Shown piece by piece: positions 25,607 through 34,483 of a stretch of DNA of 64,000 nt. The position numbers and the translations under genes are program-made. Each line of letters starts with the position of its first letter. Within the stretch, counting starts at the first letter, position 1. Source of the DNA: Aeromicrobium ginsengisoli (GTDB lineage Bacteria; Actinomycetota; Actinomycetes; Propionibacteriales; Nocardioidaceae); contig NZ_SDPQ02000002.1 of assembly GCF_004134905.2 (NCBI RefSeq), forward strand, positions 558,001 to 622,000, written 5' to 3'. Under the pieces are notes generated by a model. It saw nothing but the letters and a program-made list of their open reading frames with translations. It was not told the origin of the DNA and made no database searches.

Positions 25607-27166
25607 ATGACCACGAACGCGCATTCCGCCCAGCAGGCAACGACCGGCCGACGAGTCGTCGTGGTCGGAGGAGGGTCCGCCGGCTGCGTCATGGCGTCGC
25701 GGCTCTCCGAGGATCCGTCGATCGACGTGGTGCTCGTCGAGGCGGGTCCGGACTACGAGGACATCGACGACCCTCGCGCCGCCAACGTGCGCAACGCGTG
25801 GGGGTTCGGGTTCACGACGCACGACTGGGGCTATGTCTCGGACGACCACATCCCGGAGTCGACCAACACGCCTGACTTCGCGATGGTCGAGCAGGGCGTC
25901 CTGCCGGTGTTCGCCGGCAAGGTCACCGGTGGCGGGTCCTCGGTCAATGCCACCAATGCCTTGCAGCCGACCAGGCGCGACATGGATCGCTGGGTCGGGC
26001 TCGGTGCGACGGACTGGACGTGGGACGAGGTCCTGCCCTATCTGCAGAAGATCGAGAACGATCCCATCGGCGGCGACCGGCACGGCACCGAAGGCTACGT
26101 GCCGGTGCACCGCTGGACCGCCGACAACGGACTGCGCCCGTTCATGCAGGCCTTCGTCGATGCTTGTGCCGAGCAGGGGCACCCCGTCACCGCCGATCTC
26201 AACGGTGAGTCCCAGCTCGGAGCGGGACCCGTGCCGCTCAACCAGCAGGACGGCGTGCGCCAGAGCTCTGCGGTGACGTACCTCAAGGCCGCCAGAGGGC
26301 GTCCGAACCTCACGGTGCGGGACGACGAGCAGGTCGACCGCGTCCTGTTCGACGGCACGCGGGCGATCGGGATCGTGCTGGTCTCGGGCGAGGAGCTGCT
26401 GGCCGACGAGGTTGTGCTGTCTGCCGGCAGCATCGGCAGCCCGGCGATCCTGATGCGGTCGGGTGTAGGACCGAAGGACGTGCTCGACGGCCTGGGCATC
26501 GACGTCGTCTCGGCCCTCGACGGCGTCGGACAGAAGCTCGGCGACCACCCGCTGGTCTACATGACGTACGAGGCGGATGCCGAGGCCATGGGCGAGCTGC
26601 TGCCGCCCCTTCAGACCATGCTGGTGTTCAGCTCAGGCGGCGCGGACGCCGCGCTCGAGCCGGACCTGCACGCGATCCCGTTCACCCTCGAGCCTGGTTC
26701 GCTGATCATCGCGGTCGGCCTCGTCCGGCCGTACTCGATGGGCAGCGTCTCGATCCGGTCGCGCGATCCCCTCGAGAAGCCCCAGATCCTGCTCAACCTG
26801 ATGCACCACCCCGACGACCTCAAGCGGCTTGTCGCGGGTGTCGCGCACGTGCGCGAGATCGTCGCGTCGCCGAGCCTCGAGAAGTACGTCGGGGCGGAGC
26901 TGTGGCCCGGCCCGGACGTCGTCGATCGCGGCGACATCAGCCGCGCCGTGCTCGAGGCGAAGAACACGTATGTCCACATGGTCAGCACCTGCAGCATGGG
27001 CGATGCGGGACTGCCGTGGGCCGTCGTCGGGCAGGACGGTTCGGTGCACGGGACGCAGGGTCTGCGGGTCGTCGACGCCTCGATCATGCCGGTGATTCCG
27101 TCGGTCCCGACGAACTTCACGACCATGATGATCGCCGAGCGGTGCGCCGCCTTGATGCGTCGCTGA
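25607..27166 (+). CDS. GMC-family FAD alcohol oxidoreductase
   Basis: A 519-residue GMC oxidoreductase (choline/alcohol oxidase-dehydrogenase fold). FAD-binding VVVVGGGSAGCVMASRLSE is at the N-terminus, then FAGKVTGGGSSVNATNA; the C-terminal active site region is YVHMVSTCSMG and VPTNFTTMMIAE, with the catalytic His/Asn. I use the ATG at 25607, preceded by GAGG; the ATG at 25571 lies inside the operator. It likely oxidises an alcohol to the aldehyde used by the divergent aldehyde dehydrogenase. It is not the canonical mftG context, though the organism makes mycofactocin. Confidence 0.88.
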   Translation: MTTNAHSAQQATTGRRVVVVGGGSAGCVMASRLSEDPSIDVVLVEAGPDYEDIDDPRAANVRNAWGFGFTTHDWGYVSDDHIPESTNTPDFAMVEQGVLPVFAGKVTGGGSSVNATNALQPTRRDMDRWVGLGATDWTWDEVLPYLQKIENDPIGGDRHGTEGYVPVHRWTADNGLRPFMQAFVDACAEQGHPVTADLNGESQLGAGPVPLNQQDGVRQSSAVTYLKAARGRPNLTVRDDEQVDRVLFDGTRAIGIVLVSGEELLADEVVLSAGSIGSPAILMRSGVGPKDVLDGLGIDVVSALDGVGQKLGDHPLVYMTYEADAEAMGELLPPLQTMLVFSSGGADAALEPDLHAIPFTLEPGSLIIAVGLVRPYSMGSVSIRSRDPLEKPQILLNLMHHPDDLKRLVAGVAHVREIVASPSLEKYVGAELWPGPDVVDRGDISRAVLEAKNTYVHMVSTCSMGDAGLPWAVVGQDGSVHGTQGLRVVDASIMPVIPSVPTNFTTMMIAERCAALMRR

Positions 27167-27205
27167 GGTCGCCAGGCCGCGAAAAACGCAAACCGCGCGG
27201 AGCCC

Positions 27206-27234
27206 TTGCCAAGGGTGAGACGCATCTGTACAGT
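27206..27234 (+). promoter_or_regulatory. Promoter of the CUT2 transporter operon
   Basis: TTGCCA at 27206-27211 and TACAGT at 27229-27234 with a 17-bp spacer. Transcription would start near 27241, inside operator site C. Confidence 0.6.
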
Positions 27235-27237
27235 CCC

Positions 27238-27258
27238 TAACTGAAGTCAGTTCACGTG
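27238..27258. promoter_or_regulatory. Regulon operator, site C
   Basis: Core TGAAGTCAGTTCA at 27242-27254, within the perfect inverted repeat AACTGA-AG-TCAGTT (27239-27252). It directly follows the -10 box of the transporter promoter, a classic repression position. Confidence 0.7.
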
Positions 27259-27287
27259 ACCGGAGTCACAGCGAGAGGAGTCAGCGC

Positions 27288-28844
27288 ATGAGCGTTTCTG
27301 AGAATGTCGTAGGCGCAGGCAGGACTTCCCTGGCGCCTGCCCAGACCGGCGCGGTGCTGCGGGTCGAGGGCCTCTCGAAGACGTTCCCCGGCACCCGGGC
27401 GCTGGACGATGTCAGCATCGAGATCGCCCGCGGCGAGATCCACGCGCTGATGGGCCAGAACGGGTCCGGCAAGTCGACGCTGATCAAGCTCCTCGCGGCC
27501 TATCACTCGGCCGATCCGGGTGCCACCGCCGAGATGGACGGTGCCGCGTTCGAGATCGGCAAGACCGTTCCGCACGGCCTGCGCTTCGTGCACCAGGACC
27601 TCGGCCTGATCCTCGAGCTGAGTGCTCAGGACAACCTGGCCCTGCGGGGCGGCTTCGCCCGCGGCTTCGGTGGCCGCGTGCTGTGGCGCCAGCAGGAGGC
27701 CGAGACCCGCCGCATCCTGGCCGCGTTCGACGTCGACCTCGACATCCACCGGCCGCTCGCCGCAGCGACTCCGGTCGAGCGCACGGTCGTCGCGATCGCG
27801 GCAGCGCTGCAGGGCTGGGACGGCGACGGAGTCCTCGTGCTCGACGAGCCGACCGCGGTCCTCCCGCACGACGAGGTCCAGCGCCTGTTCGACGTCGTCA
27901 CCCAGGTCCGCAAGCGCGGGACCAGCGTCCTCTACGTCTCGCACCGCATGGACGAGATCTTCACCCTCGCCGACCGGGTCACGGTGCTGCGCGGCGGTCG
28001 CCGTGTCGGCACGTACGACATCGACGGGCTCGACAGCCGGGCGCTCGCGACCTTGATGGTCGGCAACGACGTCGATCCCGACTTCCGCGCCGACGTCGTC
28101 GTCCGCACGGACACGTCGGTCACCCTCGAGGCACGGGACGTGCGCGGCAAGTGGCTGCGCGGCGTCACGCTCGAGGCTCGTGCCGGCGAGATCCTCGGCA
28201 TCGCCGGACTCGCCGGTGCCGGCACCCTCGAGCTCCCGTACGTCCTGGCGGGCCAGGGCGGCCCGCTCGCCAGCGGCGAGATCCGGCTGCCGGGACGCTC
28301 CGAGCAGTGGCACGACGTCAGGCACGCCGGCCAGCTCGGCATCCCGCTCGTCCCGTCCGACCGTCAGACCGAAGGCGTGATCGCCGAGTTCACCGTCGGC
28401 GAGAACCTCTCGTTGTCCTCGCTGCGCGGCCTCGGGCGTCCCGGTCATCTGTCCGGGGGGCAGGAGCGCAGTCTCGTCGAGCAGTGGAGCGAACGGCTCG
28501 ACGTCGTCGCTGCCGGACCCTCGGCCCCGATCTCAACCCTGAGCGGCGGCAACCAGCAGAAGGTCGTGCTGGCTCGTTGCCTCGCGATCTCACCGGACGT
28601 GCTCGTGCTGTGCGAGCCGACAGCGGGCGTGGACATCGGCACGCGGGTCGCGATCTACCAGATCATCGCCGACCTCGCCGCAGCCGGACTGACGGTCATC
28701 GTGGCCTCGTCGGACGAGGGGGACCTGTTGGCGCTCGCCACCCGGATCCTCGTGCTGCGCCACGGGGTCGTCGCCGAAGAGCTCGCTGCGGCCGGACTGA
28801 CCAAGAACGAGCTCATCCGAGCGATCGAAGGAGCGGAACAGTGA
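27288..28844 (+). CDS. CUT2-type sugar ABC transporter, double ATPase (RbsA-like)
   Basis: A 518-residue protein with two tandem ATPase domains. The first has Walker A GQNGSGKST and Walker B VLVLDEPTAVLP but a degenerate signature (TPVERTVVAIAAAL instead of LSGGQ). The second keeps the signature LSGGNQQKVVLARCLA but has no clear Walker A (LAGAGTLELP), as usual for this class. AGAGGAG precedes the ATG. It energises the permease and binding protein encoded next. Site C suggests that the imported compound is the substrate or inducer of the catabolic regulon. Confidence 0.9.
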   Translation: MSVSENVVGAGRTSLAPAQTGAVLRVEGLSKTFPGTRALDDVSIEIARGEIHALMGQNGSGKSTLIKLLAAYHSADPGATAEMDGAAFEIGKTVPHGLRFVHQDLGLILELSAQDNLALRGGFARGFGGRVLWRQQEAETRRILAAFDVDLDIHRPLAAATPVERTVVAIAAALQGWDGDGVLVLDEPTAVLPHDEVQRLFDVVTQVRKRGTSVLYVSHRMDEIFTLADRVTVLRGGRRVGTYDIDGLDSRALATLMVGNDVDPDFRADVVVRTDTSVTLEARDVRGKWLRGVTLEARAGEILGIAGLAGAGTLELPYVLAGQGGPLASGEIRLPGRSEQWHDVRHAGQLGIPLVPSDRQTEGVIAEFTVGENLSLSSLRGLGRPGHLSGGQERSLVEQWSERLDVVAAGPSAPISTLSGGNQQKVVLARCLAISPDVLVLCEPTAGVDIGTRVAIYQIIADLAAAGLTVIVASSDEGDLLALATRILVLRHGVVAEELAAAGLTKNELIRAIEGAEQ

Positions 28845-29911
28845 GCATCAAGGTCGAGGAGAAGACAGTGGCAGCACCGAGCGCGACCAAGGGAGAGCCC
28901 AGGTCCGGCGGCACCTCGCGATGGGTCAACATGCTGGCCTTCGACAAGGTCGGCGCGATCTACGTCTGGATCGCGATCGTCATCGTGTTCTCGTTCTGGG
29001 CGCCCGACACGTTCCCGAACATCACGACGGCCAAGCAGATCCTCAACTCGAACGCGATCACGGGTCTCGCCGCGCTCGCCGTGACGATCCCGCTCGCCGC
29101 CCGCGTGTTCGACCTGTCGTTCGCGCTCAACATGACGCTCTGCGGTGTCGCGGTGGCGCATTTCGTCGTCGACGGGATCCCCTTGGGCGTCGCGCTGGCG
29201 CTGGGCGTGCTGATCGGCCTCGCGGTCGGCCTCATCAACGCGACGGTCGTGGTGATCATGAAGATCGACTCGTTCATCGCGACGCTGGCCACTGGATCGC
29301 TGATCCAGGCACTCATCACCCTCGTCACGAACGACACCCCCATCAGCGACGCGAAGCTGTCCGGCGGGTTCTCCAAGATCGGGCAGACCACGGTCGGCGG
29401 CATCACGCTGCCGGTGCTCTACTTCGCCGCCGTCGCGGTCGCGATCTGGTACCTCCTCGAGCACACCGCGACTGGACGCCGGCTGTACGCCACGGGGTTC
29501 AACCCCGACGCCGCCCGGCTCGCCGGTGTCAGCGTCGCTCGGCTGCAGTTCATGACGCTCGTGACCTCGGGAGTGCTGTCGGGTGCCACCGGCATCGTGC
29601 TGGCGTCGATCCTCGGTGGCGGCTCACCGACGGCCGGCACGCCGTACCTGCTGCCCGGCTTCGCCGCGGTGTTCCTCGGCGCGACGCAGCTCAAGAACGG
29701 TCGCTTCAACGCCGGCGGCACGATCATCGCGGTCCTGCTGCTCGGCACCGGCACCACGGGCCTCGGCCTGGCGAACGCGCCGCAGTGGTCGGGCGCCCTG
29801 TTCGTCGGCATCGTCCTGATCGCCGCGCTGATGGTCACCGGGCTGCAGCGGCGTACGACCCTGTCGGCCCGCGCGCCGGCCATCGACGAGGCCGAGCCCC
29901 AGCCGGCCTGA
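28841..29911 (+). CDS. CUT2-type ABC transporter permease
   Basis: A 356-residue multi-spanning permease of the ribose/branched type. Typical segments are ITGLAALAVTIPLAARVFDLS, GVLIGLAVGLINATVVVIMK, DSFIATLATGSLIQAL and GRRLYATGFNPDAARLAGV. The GTG at 28841 overlaps the ATPase stop, with AAGGAG seven bases upstream; the longer open frame upstream is a shadow. It forms the membrane channel of the importer. Confidence 0.9.
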   Translation: MSIKVEEKTVAAPSATKGEPRSGGTSRWVNMLAFDKVGAIYVWIAIVIVFSFWAPDTFPNITTAKQILNSNAITGLAALAVTIPLAARVFDLSFALNMTLCGVAVAHFVVDGIPLGVALALGVLIGLAVGLINATVVVIMKIDSFIATLATGSLIQALITLVTNDTPISDAKLSGGFSKIGQTTVGGITLPVLYFAAVAVAIWYLLEHTATGRRLYATGFNPDAARLAGVSVARLQFMTLVTSGVLSGATGIVLASILGGGSPTAGTPYLLPGFAAVFLGATQLKNGRFNAGGTIIAVLLLGTGTTGLGLANAPQWSGALFVGIVLIAALMVTGLQRRTTLSARAPAIDEAEPQPA

Positions 29912-29977
29912 ACCACCTCCGGCGTCGCCGGTCCACCCAACTCTCGGGGCGTTATGTCCACACAGAAAGTGAGAAAA

Positions 29978-31117
29978 ATGTCCAAGCAACCTGGCAGCTT
30001 CCGCGGCCGTGCCAAGGGCGGTGCGCTGGCGATCGTACTGGCAGCGGTCCTCGTCACGGCATCCGCCTGCGGCTCAAGCGACTCATCCGGCTCGTCCTCC
30101 AAGGTCGACTCGGCGGGGCTGAAGGCGGCTGAGGCCACTGTGGCCAAGGCATCCGAGCGACCGACCACCATCCCGGTCACCGATCCGGTCGGCAAGCCGA
30201 TCCCCAAGGGCAAGAAGCTCACGTTCGTCAGCTGTGGCGTCGAGGCCTGCGCGCTGCAGGGTCCGATCCTCGCGGCCGGCGCCAAGTCGCTCGGCTGGAC
30301 GGTCGACCAGGTCGCCACCGACGGCTCGGCCGAGAAGGTGCAGGGTGCCATCGACGCGGCGATCCGCAACGGTGCCGACGCCGTCATCCTCAACGCGGCG
30401 GACCGTGACGCGTACTCCAAGCAGATCGCTGACGCCAAGAAGGCCGGCGTGCAGTTCGTGACCTGCTGCTCGCTCGCCACTGCGGGTGACGGGCTGCTCT
30501 ACAACACCGCGACCGACAAGCAGAACGGGCCGATCGGCGACTACCTGGCGGCGAAGGTCGTCACGGACAGCAAGGGCAAGGCCAACGCGCTCTACGTCAA
30601 CATCTCGGCGTTCCAGATCCTCAAGCAGGTCGGTGACACGTTCGACGCCGGCATGAAGAAGTACTGCTCGAGCTGCTCGGTCGACAACCTCGACATCCCG
30701 CTGACGTCGCTGGGCAAGGACGCGCCGGACCGGATCATCTCGTACCTGCGCAGCCACCCCAAGGTGAACTACGTCGCCCTGTCGGTGGCGGACGCTCTCG
30801 GCACGGGTCTGCCCGCGGCGATCAAGGCTGCCGGGCTCGGCGACAAGGTCAAGATCGTCGGGCAGGGCGGCGGCACGCAGAACTTCGCCGACATGAAGGC
30901 GGGCTCGATCGACGCCCTTGTGCCGGCCGACCTGTTCTCGTACGACTACCTGATGCTCGACGCGCTCGCCCGCCACTGGGCCGGCGTGCCGGTCAACGAC
31001 GCGGGCCCGCCGTACTGGCTAATCACGAAGAGCACCGTCCCGTCGGACACGTCCAAGCCGTTCCCGGTCGTCGAGGACTACCAGGCGCAGTGGGACAAGC
31101 TCTGGGGCGTCTCGTGA
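29978..31117 (+). CDS. Sugar-type ABC substrate-binding lipoprotein
   Basis: A 379-residue periplasmic-binding-protein (type I fold) lipoprotein. A basic start (KQPGSFRGRAKGG) and hydrophobic stretch lead to the lipobox TASAC, followed by a Ser/Gly linker. Binding-fold features include AAIRNGADAVILNAADRDAY and YVALSVADALGTGLPAAIKA. An in-frame ATG at 29954 is an alternative start; I prefer 29978 because GAAAGTGAG lies just upstream. It captures the solute for the CUT2 transporter; the ligand is unknown and need not be a sugar. Confidence 0.88.
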   Translation: MSKQPGSFRGRAKGGALAIVLAAVLVTASACGSSDSSGSSSKVDSAGLKAAEATVAKASERPTTIPVTDPVGKPIPKGKKLTFVSCGVEACALQGPILAAGAKSLGWTVDQVATDGSAEKVQGAIDAAIRNGADAVILNAADRDAYSKQIADAKKAGVQFVTCCSLATAGDGLLYNTATDKQNGPIGDYLAAKVVTDSKGKANALYVNISAFQILKQVGDTFDAGMKKYCSSCSVDNLDIPLTSLGKDAPDRIISYLRSHPKVNYVALSVADALGTGLPAAIKAAGLGDKVKIVGQGGGTQNFADMKAGSIDALVPADLFSYDYLMLDALARHWAGVPVNDAGPPYWLITKSTVPSDTSKPFPVVEDYQAQWDKLWGVS

Positions 31118-31136
31118 GCCTCGGCTGAACCAGCAC

Positions 31137-31171
31137 CCGGCACCGGCGTCCCCTCCAGGCGCCGGTGCCGG
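31137..31171 (+). terminator. Hairpin terminator after the binding-protein gene
   Basis: Arms CCGGCACCGGCG (31137-31148) and CGCCGGTGCCGG (31160-31171) form a perfect 12-bp stem with an 11-base loop, followed by a short pyrimidine stretch. It lies 20 bp after the stop codon. Confidence 0.65.
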
Positions 31172-31204
31172 CTGCCTTTCCCACTCTCGTCGTCAGGATT
31201 AGCC

Positions 31205-32140
31205 ATGAGTCACTTGCCCTCGTACGACCTCGACCTCGATGTGACGGCCGCGCTGCCGTTCGTCTCGTCGCCCACGACGCTCCGCGCCACGGTGTGGCCG
31301 GCGGAGCAACCGCAGTCGGTGCTCGTGTGCTGGCCGGGTGGCTCCTACAGCCGCGCGTACTGGGACGTGCACGTCGACGGGCGCGACGGCTACAGCTTCG
31401 CCGAGCACGTGGTCGGCCGGGGGTTCACCGTCGTCGCGCTGGATCCGCTGGGCGTGGGGGAGAGCTCGCGGCCCGAGGACGTCGACCAGGTGACGCTCGA
31501 GAGCATGGCCGACGCGGCCACCTCAGCCGTCCGGCAGCTGCGCGAGCGGCTGGCGCCGGCGGGAGTCCCGGTCATCGGCATCGGTCATTCGCTCGGCGGG
31601 TGCCTCACGCTCGTGGAGCAGGCCCGGCACGGCAGCTATGACGCCGTCGCCAACCTGGGCTTCACGCACGGTGCCAAGCCCATCCTCGCACCCGACTCGG
31701 CCGGGCCTGATCCCGAAGCTCTGACGATCGCGGTGGAGCACGCGAAGGCGTTCTTCGGCGGTGACTGGGACAGCGGCTATGCCCGCGCACCCCGGGAGCC
31801 CAACCACGCGTGGCTGCACGACCCGGACGTGCCGGCCGACGTGATCGCCGAGGACGATCGGCACGCCTCGGCATGGCCGCGCCAGTCGTACGTCGGCGCG
31901 CTGCTGGCGGGTCACTCCGCGTCGTACGCAGGTCAGGTCGCCTCGCCGGTGTTCGTCGCGTTCGGCGAGCACGACGTGCCGGAGCACCCGCACGACGACA
32001 TCGGCTACTACGGCGCCAGCGGCGACGTGACGCTCATGGTGCTCCCGGCGAGCGCGCACTGCCACAACTTCGCCGGCACGCGGGCCCTGCTGTGGGATCG
32101 CCTGGCGGACTGGGCGACGGGGATCAGGCCGGCGACATGA
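31205..32140 (+). CDS. Alpha/beta hydrolase
   Basis: A 311-residue alpha/beta-hydrolase. The nucleophile elbow is GIGHSLGG near residues 122-129; FVAFGEHDVPEHP holds a likely acid and SAHCHNFAGT the catalytic His. The oxyanion region is VCWPGGSYSRAYWD. It overlaps the next SDR gene (ATGA), so both follow the transporter as a unit. It probably hydrolyses an ester or lactone in the catabolic pathway (inference). Confidence 0.83.
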   Translation: MSHLPSYDLDLDVTAALPFVSSPTTLRATVWPAEQPQSVLVCWPGGSYSRAYWDVHVDGRDGYSFAEHVVGRGFTVVALDPLGVGESSRPEDVDQVTLESMADAATSAVRQLRERLAPAGVPVIGIGHSLGGCLTLVEQARHGSYDAVANLGFTHGAKPILAPDSAGPDPEALTIAVEHAKAFFGGDWDSGYARAPREPNHAWLHDPDVPADVIAEDDRHASAWPRQSYVGALLAGHSASYAGQVASPVFVAFGEHDVPEHPHDDIGYYGASGDVTLMVLPASAHCHNFAGTRALLWDRLADWATGIRPAT

Positions 32141-32895
32141 CCGGACGGATGGCCGGCCGGTCGGCGCTGATCACCGGGGCGGCGAGCGGGATCGGCGCGG
32201 CCGTGGCTGAGCTGTTCCACACCGAGGGTGCGACGGTGATGCTGACGGACGTCGCCGATGCCGCGGGTTCGGCGCTGGCGGAGCGGCTCGGCGACCGGGC
32301 GACGTACCGCCACCTCGACGTGACGTCGGAGGAAGGCTGGACGTCGGTCGTCGACGAACTCACCTCTTCTGGCGCTTGGACGACGCTCGTCACTTCGGCG
32401 GGGGCGGCGCTGCGTTCGCCGCTGGCCGACACGTCCGTCGACGAGCTGCGCCGGATCCTGGACCTCAACGTCATCGGTACGTTCCTGGGTGTGCGGGCGG
32501 CCGCGCGATCGATGACCGGTCCCGGAGCGTCGATCGTCACGATCGGATCTCTACGTGGTCTCGAGGCTACGACCGGGCTCGGCGCCTATGGCGCGTCGAA
32601 GGCCGCGGTGACGCTGATGGCCCGCGTGGCCGCGCTCGAGGTCGCCGGTCAGGGCATCCGGGTCAACACGATCTGTCCCGGCAGCATCGCGACGCCGATC
32701 ACGGACCGGCCCGACTTCGACGGCACCGACTGGTCGGCGTACGTCGCCAGCATCCCGCTCGCCCGGCGCGGCACGGCCGACGAGGTCGCCAGCGCCGCGC
32801 TGTTCCTCGCCTCCGACGACAGCGCGTACGTCACGGGCACCGAGCTCGTGATCGACGGCGGCACAGCGGCCGGACGTACGACCCCGGTCAGCTGA
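32137..32895 (+). CDS. Short-chain dehydrogenase/reductase
   Basis: A 252-residue classical SDR: cofactor motif TGAASGIG at the N-terminus, catalytic YGASK, RVNTICPGSIATPI and a C-terminal VIDGG. The ATG overlaps the hydrolase stop. It is the last core gene before the accessory island; its stop region contains CTGATCAGCTCGC, nearly repeated at the other island edge. Confidence 0.87.
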   Translation: MTGRMAGRSALITGAASGIGAAVAELFHTEGATVMLTDVADAAGSALAERLGDRATYRHLDVTSEEGWTSVVDELTSSGAWTTLVTSAGAALRSPLADTSVDELRRILDLNVIGTFLGVRAAARSMTGPGASIVTIGSLRGLEATTGLGAYGASKAAVTLMARVAALEVAGQGIRVNTICPGSIATPITDRPDFDGTDWSAYVASIPLARRGTADEVASAALFLASDDSAYVTGTELVIDGGTAAGRTTPVS

Positions 32896-32904
32896 TCAGC
32901 TCGC
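32892..32904. repeat. Possible island boundary repeat, left copy
   Basis: CTGATCAGCTCGC at the SDR stop codon matches 12 of 13 bases of CTGATCAACTCGC at 45357-45369, next to the metallo-hydrolase stop. The two copies bracket the accessory island exactly. It could be an attachment-site duplication or chance. Confidence 0.3.
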
Positions 32905-33006
32905 CCAGACGACCGAGGGGCGAATCCGGGGTCTCAGGCTGTGCCCATTCCGCCCAGATTGACGCGATCGAATGCGGACGAATTGCTAGACCGTTGACAT
33001 TGAGCC

Positions 33007-33702
33007 TTACGCTGCTCGCCACCAAGTCGAACCATAGATCTGGTAGCCAAGGGCTGCCGTGCCCAAATCGGTCCACATATTGCTCTGGTCCTTCTTGCTG
33101 AATTTGGAGACTTCGTTCAGCCGCGAGTACACGCTTGCACTGATGTACGTCGGGTATGCAGGGTCGAGGGCCGCCATCTTCGCTGCGTTGTTCGCTGCGT
33201 TGCCGACCCACACGAGGTCGTTGTTGCCTCGAATACCGGTGCGAGCGACGAAAAGCTTTGAGGTATCGACTCCAACTCGTTGCTTCAGTTGGAAGTCGGT
33301 CTTCGGCCACTTCTTCTTGTATCGCGCCAACACGATCTGTGAGGCCGCGTGATTGATGTTCAGGCCGCAGACAGCCGCGTTGGAGTTCTTGGAGTCGCCG
33401 ATGAATACACCCATCACCCGATCCCCGTCATACGCGGTGATGATGCCACCGCTGTTTCGGATGAGTTTGGCCGCGCAATAGAGATATGCCTTGTAGATCT
33501 CTGCAGCTACGTAATCATGCTTCGCCCTTACCATTGCGGTTGAACCGGCGAGATCGGCGTACAAGACAGTGGCATCGAGTTCAACGGCCGAATTCTTGAG
33601 CGCGATATCGGCGGTTTCGGGAACCTTTTGGCCTTGGCGTCGGGACCATTCCTCCGTGAACACGTTGTCGACATAGGTCTCCAACTCGGCAACTAGAGTC
33701 AT
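33007..33702 (-). CDS. Pycsar-type class III nucleotide cyclase B (PycC-like)
   Basis: A 231-residue soluble class III cyclase. Metal-binding Asp residues are D50 in VLYADLAGST and D94 in TAYDGDRVMGVF; the WVGNAANNAAKMA helix (166-178) carries the ribose/phosphate contacts N171 and K175. The N-terminal YVDNVFTEEWSRRQGQKVP is typical of Pycsar cyclases, which make cCMP or cUMP on phage infection. The ATG at 33702 has AAGGAG eight bases upstream; the frame opens earlier. It lies 80 bp downstream of the PycTM-like effector gene. Confidence 0.82.
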   Translation of the reverse strand: MTLVAELETYVDNVFTEEWSRRQGQKVPETADIALKNSAVELDATVLYADLAGSTAMVRAKHDYVAAEIYKAYLYCAAKLIRNSGGIITAYDGDRVMGVFIGDSKNSNAAVCGLNINHAASQIVLARYKKKWPKTDFQLKQRVGVDTSKLFVARTGIRGNNDLVWVGNAANNAAKMAALDPAYPTYISASVYSRLNEVSKFSKKDQSNMWTDLGTAALGYQIYGSTWWRAA

Positions 33703-33782
33703 TCGTCGAACTCCTTCGGCTGGACTCTGGAGCCAGGCCACTGGGATGTGTGTTCATATGGCTTGTAGTTGGCTTCCACGAT

Positions 33783-34430
33783 CTAGGCTCTCAGGCCGAC
33801 GATGATGGCGACGACGCCGAGCAATGCGAGTGCCACCACCAAACTCCTGATGGCTCGGTCCGCCCACGTGAACTTGCGATGGGCGACCGTTGCGTTGGCG
33901 TGAACTTGGTGCGCGATCTGTCGTGTCAGCCGCTCTGGGTCTGATGTCAATGAGCGCAACACCTCGACATAGGACGGACCATCGCCGTCGTATTCCTTAG
34001 CGATATTGGAGAAGAACAGCAGATTTATCGGGTCCTCCTGCGGCTCTTCAGGCGCAACAACATCTGCCGCTTTGGCAGCTCGCCGAACGGCTCGTTGTTC
34101 CCACTTACTGGCTATCGTCAGGCGCGGCATGAGCGCTAGGGCCGCGCTACCACCCGCTAGCACTACTGCCGCTGCACAAAGCACAGTGAACAGGTTCAAT
34201 GCACAGCCGGGCTGGTGTTGATCCTTAACGAGGTTGTAGAGCATCACGGCGATCACCCCACTAACGGCTAGCGACGCGCCCACCTTCGCATCCGCGTGCT
34301 TGATCCAGTCGTTGACTAGGCTCAATGCCTTCCATGCCTGATCTGGCTCGGCGCCAATTGGGACCTCGGGTTCGATCGCACCGGCCGGATTGGATGACGA
34401 ATCGTGTTCCGCTGGAGGGGTTTCGGCCAT
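33783..34430 (-). CDS. Pycsar transmembrane effector (PycTM/DUF5706-like)
   Basis: A 215-residue membrane protein matching the PycTM pattern. An early amphipathic part (VNDWIKHADAKVGASLAVSG) leads to transmembrane segments at about 50-67, 78-100 and 193-213; the conserved cytoplasmic blocks are LLFFSNIA (137-144) and QIAHQVHANATVAHRKF (171-187). In Pycsar, a cyclic pyrimidine nucleotide activates the effector, which disrupts the membrane (family knowledge). AGAGGA precedes the ATG. It sits between two cyclase genes on the same strand, which is unusual. Confidence 0.82.
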   Translation of the reverse strand: MAETPPAEHDSSSNPAGAIEPEVPIGAEPDQAWKALSLVNDWIKHADAKVGASLAVSGVIAVMLYNLVKDQHQPGCALNLFTVLCAAAVVLAGGSAALALMPRLTIASKWEQRAVRRAAKAADVVAPEEPQEDPINLLFFSNIAKEYDGDGPSYVEVLRSLTSDPERLTRQIAHQVHANATVAHRKFTWADRAIRSLVVALALLGVVAIIVGLRA

Positions 34431-34483
34431 ACACCATCCTCTCAGAGGAGTGCGACAATGAGTCCGCTTCAGGACCAGGCCGG

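Noticed and set aside
33419-33434. Partial match CGTCATACGCGG to the 15-bp repeat
   Set aside because: It is inside the cyclase B coding sequence and lacks the CCGCCGCG half.
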